From positions 1 to 64,000 of the forward strand of contig DATJYO010000069.1 of assembly GCA_035499555.1 (NCBI GenBank): DNA of 64,000 bases, given 5' to 3'. The DNA comes from Bog-159 sp035499555. GTDB lineage: Bacteria > Acidobacteriota > Terriglobia > Bryobacterales > Bryobacteraceae. Positions within the stretch are counted from its first letter, which is position 1; every line of letters begins with the position of its first letter. The notes under the pieces were generated by a model, which made no database searches, was not told the origin of the DNA, and saw nothing but the letters and a program-made list of their open reading frames with translations. This document shows positions 25,584 to 32,558 of the stretch, piece by piece. The position numbers and the translations under genes were made by a program.

Positions 25584-26372
25584 ATGATGCGTTTTCGAGA
25601 GCTTTTCGTTGGCACGGCAGCGATGTTCCTGCTTGCGCCGAATCAGTTCGCCCAAGGCATTTCGCCAGCATCGGTTCAGCGGCTATTTCCGCCTGAAGCC
25701 AAGATCATCGAAGCGGCGAACGTGATAATAGAAAGTTCCGATAGTCGGACTCTGGTTTTGTGGATGCTTCACGGCAAAAAGGTTGTGCGGCAAGGTGATC
25801 TTGGGTGCGGTGATTTTCTCTATGGCGACCACTGGTATGGCCCCACCCGTCTTTCTCTCGTCGATCTGACGCACTCGAAAATCATCAATACCGTTGAGAT
25901 CCGTGGCCTTTACGAAGGATCGGATGATGATGAACACGGCTTTCCTATTCCTTTCTACGTCTCCAAGGATGAACCGTACTTTGTGCCACGCAGCGACACG
26001 AAGGGAGAAGGCACGCCCAAGATTCTCAACCTCCAAGACCTAACCGGAGAGGGTGTCGTTGGACAGTTCGCCCTGTTTGAATATGAGGCTTGTGGGGTTT
26101 CACTTACTACCGTGTTAGGATACAGCCGAAACACGGATTCGGCAAAGCAGTTTCCTGTTGAAGTTGTCGAACCCGGCGAAAAGGCTGAACTCGTTACCTG
26201 GATTTCGCACGTTTTCGGCGAAAAGCCTTTTCAACCGGGTCGCTGGAACGTAACTTGGGATCCAGGCCACGGGTGTGATTGCACTATACAGGAAGAAGTT
26301 GCGTTCGATGTGAGCAGACAGCTTTTTGTTGATAGGAGGAAGGTCACTCCCTATCCCGCTGCCCCGAAATGA
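25584..26372 (+). CDS. Secreted protein of unknown function, cargo of the tRNA-inserted element
   Basis: A 262-residue protein with two adjacent possible starts (ATG 25584 or 25587). Residues 1-24 form a signal peptide (FVGTAAMFLLAPNQFAQG). The mature part is acidic, rich in Asp/Glu and aromatic residues, with scattered Cys (GCGDFLYGD, YEACGVS, HGCDCT) that could form disulfides or bind metal. I recognise no family. GC content and codon use are visibly lower than in the host genes on both sides, in line with transfer. Its end overlaps the end of the convergent recombinase pseudogene. Confidence 0.7.
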   Translation: MMRFRELFVGTAAMFLLAPNQFAQGISPASVQRLFPPEAKIIEAANVIIESSDSRTLVLWMLHGKKVVRQGDLGCGDFLYGDHWYGPTRLSLVDLTHSKIINTVEIRGLYEGSDDDEHGFPIPFYVSKDEPYFVPRSDTKGEGTPKILNLQDLTGEGVVGQFALFEYEACGVSLTTVLGYSRNTDSAKQFPVEVVEPGEKAELVTWISHVFGEKPFQPGRWNVTWDPGHGCDCTIQEEVAFDVSRQLFVDRRKVTPYPAAPK

Positions 26373-26963
26373 CCGTCTGCTTAATTATCTGATTGATCGC
26401 AAACCCGTGCCACCGCTTGTTGGGAGTACGTGCGGGAACGCCTTCGCTGTTAAATCTTGCCGCAATGCGATCATAGGCCATGCCAGTGGCTCTAAGCTCT
26501 TTCATCCGGTCAATGGTGGCCTGTTCGCATTCCGTCGCACCATAGGGCTTGCGGCCTTCACAGCGGCCTGTCCTGGCCTTCGTGCGTTGGCGTGCGCCCC
26601 GGAGCTTCAGAACGATGTTGGCCTTTTCGCATTGTGCAATGCCCCTTGAAACTGCGGGAACATGACCCGGCCAGGATCGTCTTTCATCAAGTCCGGTTCT
26701 TCCACGAGATCAGTTCAAATCCGTGCCGCTTCAGTTCAGCAATGATGCTTTCCTGGACATACAGGCTCCGTGCAAGCCGGTCCAGTCGCTCGATAAGAAT
26801 TAGGCGAACGCCGTTTGCATGGAGAGCGGAAAGCATCTCCATGAAAGCGGGCCTGTCCTTCAGTTCCTTTTCGCCACTGACACCACGCTCCTTGAAAATG
26901 CGGACCACCTTGATGTCGTTAGCGGCGGCGTAGCGGCTGATGCTCTGAACTTGCCGGGTGTAT
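26344..26963 (-). pseudogene. Broken serine recombinase (resolvase/invertase type)
   Basis: Reading the minus strand from the right junction, the frame gives YTRQVQSISRYAAAND, ERGVSGEKELKDRPAF and LIERLDRLARSLYVQESI, the serine-recombinase catalytic-domain motifs including the conserved Arg pair. A one-base loss near 26706 shifts to EEPDLMKDDPGRVM, and a second near 26636 shifts to EKANIVLKLRGARQR, then GRCEGRKPYG and a helical recombinase domain ending at 26344. The N-terminal part with the catalytic Ser (normally YLRVS) is missing: homology begins at the 11-bp core. Truncated plus two frameshifts, so non-functional. Confidence 0.85.
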
Positions 26964-27002
26964 TTGTAAGGCAGGCGCTCTAACCGGCTGAGCTAACCGC
27001 CC
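26964..27002 (-). tRNA. 5' half of an interrupted tRNA-Val(TAC), right junction
   Basis: On the minus strand from 27002: acceptor GGGCGGT, a D-arm (AGCTCAGCCGGTTAGAGC), and the 5' anticodon stem and loop CCTGC CTTACAA, ending at the 11-bp core (26964-26974). After the core the sequence changes to recombinase coding sequence. It pairs perfectly with the 3' half at 25215-25252. The transcript cannot form a tRNA as it stands. Confidence 0.88.
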
Positions 27003-27017
27003 ATCGCGGCGATTCCC

Positions 27018-28007
27018 CTATTTTACGACACTTCCGAACGAAGCCACCAAACCGTTCAGCGCGTGTTCGAGATCGCCTTCACCGTGCAGATACGGCAGCC
27101 AGTAACGATCCAGCTCCGCTTTGCCCGGCAAGCCGCGCGCCCAGAGCGCATCGGCGTATGGATGATGCCCCGGCACCACCTGCGCCGTGGCATATCCGGC
27201 GGTGTAGAAAATCAGCGAGTGAAAAAGATTGTGCGGGAAATCGATATGCAGCCGTTCGCCGATCTCGCGCAGCCGCGGGATCATGGCGTCATCCCACTGG
27301 TGTATGGCCTCGTGGAAGATGGTCTCCAGTCCCTCGCTGCCGGCTTCCCCTTCGCTGGTGCCGGCCATGACGATGAGACGGCCCGCGGTGGAGTAAGCGC
27401 CGGCCCAGTTCGCATAGGCGCACATCTGAACCGTCAACCCCTCTTTCGGCCAGGACTGCCGGTACGCCTTGGTGATGATGTCCGAGATGGGCCGGCCGTA
27501 GCGCGCCAGCAGCGCGGTTACCTCGCGGATCCGGGCGCGGTCCGCCGCCGCGTGGCGCTCCCACCACAGCTTGCGATAGACCGGGGCGGCGTCCTCGAGC
27601 ACGGCGCGCAGGGGCGCGGGCAGGGCCGTGCCGCCCAGGTTCGACGCGTCGCCGGCCGCGGCGAGAGCATTGGTGATATCCGTGAGGTCGCGATCGAAGA
27701 CGGCGTCCATGGGCGAGACGTGCCGTTGATAATACGCCACGGCGCGCTCCCATGCGCCACGCTCCTTCGCGGCGGCCGTGTCGATGGTCTTCGCATCGTC
27801 CGGCGCGGCGGCCACGGCCCGCCGGCGGCTGTCGGGCGCGCCGTTCCGGGCCCTGCCCAGCACGTAGAGGAAATGGTGCAGGTTCATCCAGAGCGTGGCG
27901 CGAAACGTGAACAGCGGCTGGCCGGCGGATGTTTCCGGCGCTCCCGGCGATGGTTGGGCGCACGCCGGCAGCGCCAGAAGCAAGGCGCCCAGGAATAGCT
28001 TCCGCAT
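27018..28007 (-). CDS. Lipoprotein with HExxH putative zinc-peptidase motif
   Basis: A 329-residue protein. The N-terminus ends in a lipobox LPAC (Cys16), so it should be lipid-anchored. Residues 230-240 read IFHEAIHQWDD, an HExxH motif (His232, Glu233, His236) typical of zinc metallopeptidases; a third ligand is not obvious but could be His250s in the HIDFPHNLFHSLIFY region. No close family is recognised. It lies between the interrupted tRNA and the divergent rel gene (56 bp between starts). Peptidase activity is an inference from one motif. Confidence 0.72.
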   Translation of the reverse strand: MRKLFLGALLLALPACAQPSPGAPETSAGQPLFTFRATLWMNLHHFLYVLGRARNGAPDSRRRAVAAAPDDAKTIDTAAAKERGAWERAVAYYQRHVSPMDAVFDRDLTDITNALAAAGDASNLGGTALPAPLRAVLEDAAPVYRKLWWERHAAADRARIREVTALLARYGRPISDIITKAYRQSWPKEGLTVQMCAYANWAGAYSTAGRLIVMAGTSEGEAGSEGLETIFHEAIHQWDDAMIPRLREIGERLHIDFPHNLFHSLIFYTAGYATAQVVPGHHPYADALWARGLPGKAELDRYWLPYLHGEGDLEHALNGLVASFGSVVK

Positions 28008-28049
28008 CTCTCGATCGTCTCACGTGCGAAACCATCCGCGGGACTCGGC

Positions 28050-28055
28050 TACAAT
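28050..28055 (+). promoter_or_regulatory. Candidate -10 box of rel
   Basis: TACAAT is followed by exactly 7 nt and the GTG start at 28063. No Shine-Dalgarno sequence lies between. A TSS 7-8 nt downstream of the box would coincide with the GTG, giving a leaderless mRNA. Confidence 0.5.
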
Positions 28056-28062
28056 TGGATTA

Positions 28063-30303
28063 GTGTCGCCCGAAGTATCTGGCATTCCCGAGACTCCACC
28101 CCCGACTCCGCCCCCCGACCGCATCGAGCAGTTGTTCCGGGAACTGGAAGCCAAGGTCCGGGACTATCGCCCGCGCGACGATTTCTCGCAACTGGAGAAG
28201 GCCTTCCGCCTGGCGCTGGAGCTGCACAAAGGCCAGTTGCGCCAGTCCGGCGAGCCCTACATGGTGCATCCGCTGATGGTGGCGCATATCCTCGCCGACA
28301 TGCGCATGGATCTGACCACCATCGAGACCGGCCTGCTGCACGATCTGGTGGAAGACACGCGCGTGACGCCCGATGATATTCGAAAGAGCTTCGGCGACGA
28401 GGTGGCCCGCTGCGTCGACGGCGTCACCAAGCTGAGCAAATTGGATGTGTTCAACGCCGAGGAGCGCCAGGCCGAGAGCTTCCGCAAGATGCTGCTGGCC
28501 ATGGTGGACGATATCCGCGTCATTATCGTAAAGCTGGCGGACCGGCTGCACAATATGCGCACGCTGGGTTATCTCAGCGCGGAACGGCGCTCGCACGTGG
28601 CCTCGGAGACCATCGAGATCTATGCGCCCATCGCGCACCGGCTGGGCATGGGCAAAGTGCGCGGCGAACTGGAAGATCTGGCCTTTCGCCACCTGGATCC
28701 GGAGGCCTTCGAAGAGATCGCCCGGACCATCGAATCTAAGCGCCATGCCAACGAGGAATTCCTCAATGAGATTCGCCAGACGGTGGAAAGCGAATTGCGC
28801 CGCGAAGGCATTCCCGCGCGCGTGGAAGGGCGCCTGAAACGCCCGTATTCCGTCTACCAGAAGATCAAGCGGCAGAAGATCGGCATCGAACAGGTCTATG
28901 ATCTGATGGCGCTGCGCATCATCACCGACTCGGTGAAGAACTGCTACGCCGCGCTGGGCGTGATCCACAACGAGTGGCGGCCCATCCCCGGCCGCATCAA
29001 GGATTTCATCGCCATCCCGCGGCCCAACCTGTACCAGTCGCTGCACACTTCCGTGGTCGGACCTCACGGCATCCACTTCGAAGTGCAGATTCGTACCGAG
29101 GAGATGCACCGCATCGCCGAGGAAGGCATCGCCGCGCATTGGAAGTACAAAGAAGGCAAGAAGGGACCCGCGCCGGACGACCAGCGCATCGCCTGGCTGC
29201 GCCACCTGGTCGAATGGCAGCGCGATATGCAGGACCCCGGCGAGTTCATGTCCACGCTCAAAGTGGACCTGTACCCGGAGGAGGTCTACACCTTCACGCC
29301 GCGGGGCAAAGTGATCGTGTTGCCGCGGGACGCCACGCCCATCGATTTCGCCTACGCTATCCACTCGGATGTGGGCCAAACCTGCGTGGGCGCCAAGGTG
29401 AATGGCCGCATCGTGCCGCTGCGCTATGCGCTGCGTAACGGCGACATCGTCGAGATCATGACCCAGCCCGGCCACCTGCCCAGCAAGGACTGGCTGACTC
29501 TGGTCAAGACCGCGCGCGCCCGCAACAAGATCAAGCACGTCATCAACGCCAGCGAGCGGCTGAAGGCGATCGAGATCGGCGAGAAGTATCTGGAAAAAGA
29601 AGCGCGGCGGCTGGGCGTGCAGTTGAGCAAGGTGACCAAGGAGAGCCTGGTGGGGGTGGCCGGCGATTACGGCTACGGCAAGATCGAAGATCTGTACGCC
29701 GCGCTGGGCTACGGCAAGTATTCCGCGCGCCAGGTGCTGCAGAAACTGGCGCCGGGCCAGATATTGCCGGACGCGCCCGACGTTCCCAAAGCCGCCACGG
29801 CGCAGCCTGAGACCGCGCCCGCCGCGGCCGGCGCGCCGCGCGGTCCGGATGGCGACGCCGTCATTCGCGTGAAGGGTGTCGACGATCTTCTGGTCTATCG
29901 CGCCAAGTGCTGCAATCCGATTCGCGGGGAAGCTATCGTCGGCTATGTGACCCGCGGCAAAGGCGTGGCCGTGCACTCCAAAGTCTGCAGCAATGTGCAG
30001 AACCTGATGTACGACGTGGAACGCAAGATCGAAGTGGAGTGGGCGCGCAGCGCCTCCGATGCGTTTCCGGTGAAGATCGTGGTGCACACCGACGACCGTC
30101 CCGGCATGCTGGCCCAGCTCACTTCCGTCCTTTCGGACGAGAACACCAATATCCGCAGCCTGGAAGCCAAGACCGAGACGGAAATGCACGGCGCGCTGGT
30201 GGAAATGACCGTGGACGTGCGCGACAAAAAGCAACTGGAGAAGCTGGTGGGTACCATGCGCCGCATCTCGGGCGTGCGCGACGTGGAGCGTCTGCTGAAC
30301 TGA
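28063..30303 (+). CDS. rel: Bifunctional (p)ppGpp synthetase/hydrolase Rel
   Basis: A 746-residue protein, the normal length for RSH enzymes. Domain order: HD hydrolase (His69 and His93-Asp94 in LLHDLVEDT), synthetase (RPIPGRIKDFIAIPRPNLYQSLHTSV), TGS (VYTFTPRGKVIVLPRDATPIDFAYAIH), helical and Cys-containing domain (YRAKCCNPIRGEAIVGYVTRG), and C-terminal ACT (VHTDDRPGMLAQLTSVL). Both active sites look intact, so it should make and degrade the stringent-response alarmone. GTG 28063 is the first start with family similarity right after it. Genes for a DUF971 protein and a PaiB-like protein follow within 2 and 4 bp, suggesting one transcript. Confidence 0.96.
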   Translation: MSPEVSGIPETPPPTPPPDRIEQLFRELEAKVRDYRPRDDFSQLEKAFRLALELHKGQLRQSGEPYMVHPLMVAHILADMRMDLTTIETGLLHDLVEDTRVTPDDIRKSFGDEVARCVDGVTKLSKLDVFNAEERQAESFRKMLLAMVDDIRVIIVKLADRLHNMRTLGYLSAERRSHVASETIEIYAPIAHRLGMGKVRGELEDLAFRHLDPEAFEEIARTIESKRHANEEFLNEIRQTVESELRREGIPARVEGRLKRPYSVYQKIKRQKIGIEQVYDLMALRIITDSVKNCYAALGVIHNEWRPIPGRIKDFIAIPRPNLYQSLHTSVVGPHGIHFEVQIRTEEMHRIAEEGIAAHWKYKEGKKGPAPDDQRIAWLRHLVEWQRDMQDPGEFMSTLKVDLYPEEVYTFTPRGKVIVLPRDATPIDFAYAIHSDVGQTCVGAKVNGRIVPLRYALRNGDIVEIMTQPGHLPSKDWLTLVKTARARNKIKHVINASERLKAIEIGEKYLEKEARRLGVQLSKVTKESLVGVAGDYGYGKIEDLYAALGYGKYSARQVLQKLAPGQILPDAPDVPKAATAQPETAPAAAGAPRGPDGDAVIRVKGVDDLLVYRAKCCNPIRGEAIVGYVTRGKGVAVHSKVCSNVQNLMYDVERKIEVEWARSASDAFPVKIVVHTDDRPGMLAQLTSVLSDENTNIRSLEAKTETEMHGALVEMTVDVRDKKQLEKLVGTMRRISGVRDVERLLN

Positions 30304-30304
30304 C

Positions 30305-30655
30305 ATGACTACCGTCACCGACCCCGAGCACATCGCCATCTCCAAATCGAAAGGCATCAAGATCGACTGGAAGGACGGCCACGCCAGCGACTACGGTCTG
30401 ACCTATTTGCGCGACAAGTGCCCTTGCGCCTCGTGCACCGGCGCGCACGGCACGCCGCCGCGCCAGCCGGAAAGCGCCGCGCCGGCTTCACCGTTCCAGA
30501 TGTATAAGCCGGTGCTGAAGATGTTGAATGTCGAGCCGGTGGGCAACTACGCCATCCGCATCCACTGGAGCGACGGGCATTCGTCCGGCATCTATTCCTG
30601 GGAGCACCTGCGGAATATTTGTCCTTGCGCGCGGTGCAATCCGCGATCAAAATAA
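30305..30655 (+). CDS. DUF971-domain protein with two CxxC motifs
   Basis: A 116-residue cytoplasmic protein of the DUF971 type (also the N-terminal domain of gamma-butyrobetaine hydroxylases). It has the characteristic I-x-W-x-DGH pattern twice (KIDWKDGHASDYGLTYLRDKCPC and RIHWSDGHSSGIYSWEHLRNICPC) and Cys motifs CPCASC and CPCARC, which could bind zinc or an Fe-S centre. Length matches stand-alone members. Starts two bases after rel, so co-transcription is likely. A role in Fe-S or apo-protein handling has been suggested for the family; not decidable here. Confidence 0.88.
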   Translation: MTTVTDPEHIAISKSKGIKIDWKDGHASDYGLTYLRDKCPCASCTGAHGTPPRQPESAAPASPFQMYKPVLKMLNVEPVGNYAIRIHWSDGHSSGIYSWEHLRNICPCARCNPRSK

Positions 30656-30658
30656 GGA

Positions 30659-31354
30659 ATGCACCGCCGCCAACTGCTGTTTGGTTTAGCTGCCGCCGGA
30701 ATCGGCCTGGAGGCGCAGGAACCGCCCTCCGGATCGCTCTACATTCCCAAGCCGCATCTGGTCGAAGACCGCCGGTTCCTGCACGACTTCATGGATGAGT
30801 TCGCTTTCGCCGACCTGGTGACCGCCGCGCCGGGTATCCGGATCACCCATATCCCGGTTCTGCTCGATCGCCGCGCGCCACCCTATGGCACGTTGTACGG
30901 CCATATCGCGCGGCATAATCCGCAGAGCCAGACTTTCGAATCGCGGCCGCCGGCCGTGGTCGTCTTTCACGGGCCGCACAGCTACATCTCGCCGCGATGG
31001 TACAACAAACCCGACGCCGTGCCCACCTGGAACTTCGCCGTGGTGCATGCCAGCGGGCGGCCCCAGGCCATCACCGATCCCGACGCGTTGCACAGCCTGT
31101 TGGCAAAGCTGATCGCCAAGTTCGAAGGGCCGGATTCGGCCTACGACTTCGGCAAGCTGCCGGACAGCTACGTGAAAGGCTTGATGGGCGGCATCATCGG
31201 ATTTGAGATGCCCATCGAACTGCTGGAGGGCAAATTCAAGCTGGGCCAGGAGCGCAGCGAAGCGGACAAGCAGGCGCTCCTGAAGAATCTGGAAACCTCC
31301 AAGCCCGCGCGGTCGATCTACGAGTTCACCGCGGCGTTTTATAAGCGCGCCTGA
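30659..31354 (+). CDS. PaiB-like FMN-binding family protein with Tat-type leader
   Basis: A 231-residue protein. From residue ~27 it matches PaiB/FMN-binding split-barrel proteins: LYIPKPHLVEDRRFLHDFM, HIPVLLDRR, YGHIARHNPQ, FHGPHSYISPRWY and VPTWNFAVVH. PaiB is normally a cytoplasmic protein linked to regulation of sporulation and degradative enzymes, beginning directly at the YIP segment. Here an extra N-terminus (MHRRQLLFGLAAAGIGLEAQ) looks like a twin-arginine signal peptide, suggesting export with bound flavin. Starts four bases after the DUF971 gene. Confidence 0.85.
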   Translation: MHRRQLLFGLAAAGIGLEAQEPPSGSLYIPKPHLVEDRRFLHDFMDEFAFADLVTAAPGIRITHIPVLLDRRAPPYGTLYGHIARHNPQSQTFESRPPAVVVFHGPHSYISPRWYNKPDAVPTWNFAVVHASGRPQAITDPDALHSLLAKLIAKFEGPDSAYDFGKLPDSYVKGLMGGIIGFEMPIELLEGKFKLGQERSEADKQALLKNLETSKPARSIYEFTAAFYKRA

Positions 31355-31360
31355 CAGAAG

Positions 31361-31960
31361 TCACCCCAGCACGGCTACAAACCAACGTCCGGAGTGCAAG
31401 ATGCGCCCGCCGCCGACCTCGGCGGCAAGTTGCGCGGGAGTGAAGTAGCGTTTGTAGACGGTATGGCGGGAGCCGTCTCGCAGGATGCGCGGCTGCCATT
31501 CTTCGGGCTGCACGTCTTCGCGCCAGGCGGCGTCTACCACCAGCAGGCTCGACGCCACGCGGCGCGTCTCGGCCCAAAAACGGGCACGAGCGGGAGCCTC
31601 CAGGTGCCCGTAGAAATGCGCCGCCACCAGACGCGCAAACGAAGCGTCGCGGAAAGGCAACGAGAAAGCGTCGCCCTGCACGAGGCCCGCGCCGGGCAAC
31701 CGCTCGCGGGCGATGCGCAGCATGGCCGCGCTCTGGTCAAGCGCGATGACCTCGCCGGCCAGGTCGCGCGTGAGGAATCCGGTTCCGCAGGCGACATCCA
31801 GCGTTCGACAAGCGGGAAGCCCCGCCAGCGTCGCGCGCAAGCTCCCCAGTTCTGCATGCCAGCCCGGCCGCACGCGCTCCGCGTACTGGCCGGCGCCCAA
31901 ATACCAGTCGTCATATTCCGGCGCGCGCTGATGATAGTAACTGCGCTCGGCTCTGTTCAT
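31361..31960 (-). CDS. Class I SAM-dependent methyltransferase
   Basis: A 199-residue protein. SAM-binding motif I is TLDVACGTGFLTRDL, followed by VIALDQSAAML (acidic loop), the GDAFSLPF segment (motif II) and a C-terminal strand. An N-terminal YYHQRAPEYDDWYLG segment is typical of small-molecule methyltransferases of the UbiE/type 11 class. ATG 31960 is preceded by a GGCGGGCGGA stretch; a GTG at 31984 could extend it by eight residues. It is convergent with the PaiB-like gene and divergent from the ankyrin gene. The substrate is unknown. Confidence 0.87.
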   Translation of the reverse strand: MNRAERSYYHQRAPEYDDWYLGAGQYAERVRPGWHAELGSLRATLAGLPACRTLDVACGTGFLTRDLAGEVIALDQSAAMLRIARERLPGAGLVQGDAFSLPFRDASFARLVAAHFYGHLEAPARARFWAETRRVASSLLVVDAAWREDVQPEEWQPRILRDGSRHTVYKRYFTPAQLAAEVGGGRILHSGRWFVAVLG

Positions 31961-31985
31961 CGTATCCGCCCGCCTGGAATGCACT

Positions 31986-32008
31986 ATTATCGCCCACCGA
32001 TGTAGAAT
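31986..32008. promoter_or_regulatory. Divergent promoter region between methyltransferase and ankyrin genes
   Basis: On the minus strand GATAAT (31986-31991) faces the methyltransferase; on the plus strand TAGAAT (32003-32008) precedes the ankyrin gene, whose GAGGGAGGG ribosome binding site follows. The two -10-like boxes lie back to back within 23 bp. No clear -35 elements were found. Confidence 0.4.
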
Positions 32009-32028
32009 TCGGACAGAGGGAGGGTCCG

Positions 32029-32484
32029 ATGGGTGTTTCCGAAAGCCTGATCGAAGCCGCCAAACAGGGCGACCTGGAACGAGTCAAGGGAATTCTCGAA
32101 ACGGACGGCAGTCTCGCCAGGCTGCGCGACGGAGCCGGAGCCACGCCGCTCCACTATGCGGCGATTCATGGCCATCAACGGATCGTGCGGCTGCTGGTCG
32201 AACGCGGCGCCGATATCAACAGCATCGACGGCCGGTTCGGCTCCACGCCGGCAGGGTGGGCCATCGAATATCTGCGCGACATGGGGGGACATCTGGCGAT
32301 TGAACTGGACGACCTGGCCTTCGCCATTCGTCGCGGCGACACGCACTGGGTCGGCCGATTCCTGAAACGGTTCCCCGAACTTCGGCACGCGAGCGACAAC
32401 CAGGGAACACCGTTTGACAAGCTGGCCCGGGAGTCCGGCAGCCGGGAAATTGCGGCTCTCTTTGGAGTGGCGGACGTTCCCTGA
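32029..32484 (+). CDS. Small ankyrin-repeat protein
   Basis: A 151-residue cytoplasmic protein with a strong ribosome binding site (GAGGGAGGG). Ankyrin repeats are visible: SLIEAAKQGDLERVKGILE, the consensus GATPLHYAAIHGHQRIVRLLVERGADIN, a degenerate repeat GSTPAGWAIEYLRDMG, and a terminal GTPFDKLARESGSREIAALF. About four repeats, one poorly conserved. Such proteins mediate protein-protein binding; the partner is unknown. It stands alone upstream of the GMC oxidoreductase gene. Confidence 0.85.
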   Translation: MGVSESLIEAAKQGDLERVKGILETDGSLARLRDGAGATPLHYAAIHGHQRIVRLLVERGADINSIDGRFGSTPAGWAIEYLRDMGGHLAIELDDLAFAIRRGDTHWVGRFLKRFPELRHASDNQGTPFDKLARESGSREIAALFGVADVP

Positions 32485-32558
32485 CCGGTCCAGGCGCCGG
32501 GTATCCATCGTTCGCAACAAGCGGTATTATCGTGGTGGCATCACATATAAGGACTTCT

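Larger units (their letters stand above)
25253..26974. mobile_element. Decayed integrated element splitting a tRNA-Val gene
   Basis: Two copies of the 11-bp core CTGCCTTACAA (minus strand) at 25253-25263 and 26964-26974 bound 1,700 bp. Deleting one core plus the interior rejoins the flanking halves into a complete 77-nt tRNA-Val(TAC) with all arms paired, so the interior is an insertion. It carries an intact tRNA-Val(TAC), a lower-GC secreted-protein gene and a broken serine recombinase. No inverted terminal repeats or target duplication beyond the core were found. The recombinase is inactive, so the element is probably immobile. Confidence 0.82.

Noticed and set aside
26326..26933. Two plus-strand frames over the recombinase region
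   Set aside because: They are antisense to the recombinase pseudogene and have no motif or ribosome binding site.
25253..26974. Group I intron in the tRNA anticodon loop
   Set aside because: The insertion contains two protein-coding regions and a tRNA in opposite orientations and an 11-bp core is duplicated at the ends, which fits site-specific integration and not a self-splicing intron.
28060..30360. Long open frame (766 codons) on the minus strand opposite rel
   Set aside because: It lies exactly antisense to rel, has a His/Gln-rich composition typical of a reversed high-GC gene, and no ribosome binding site or domain.
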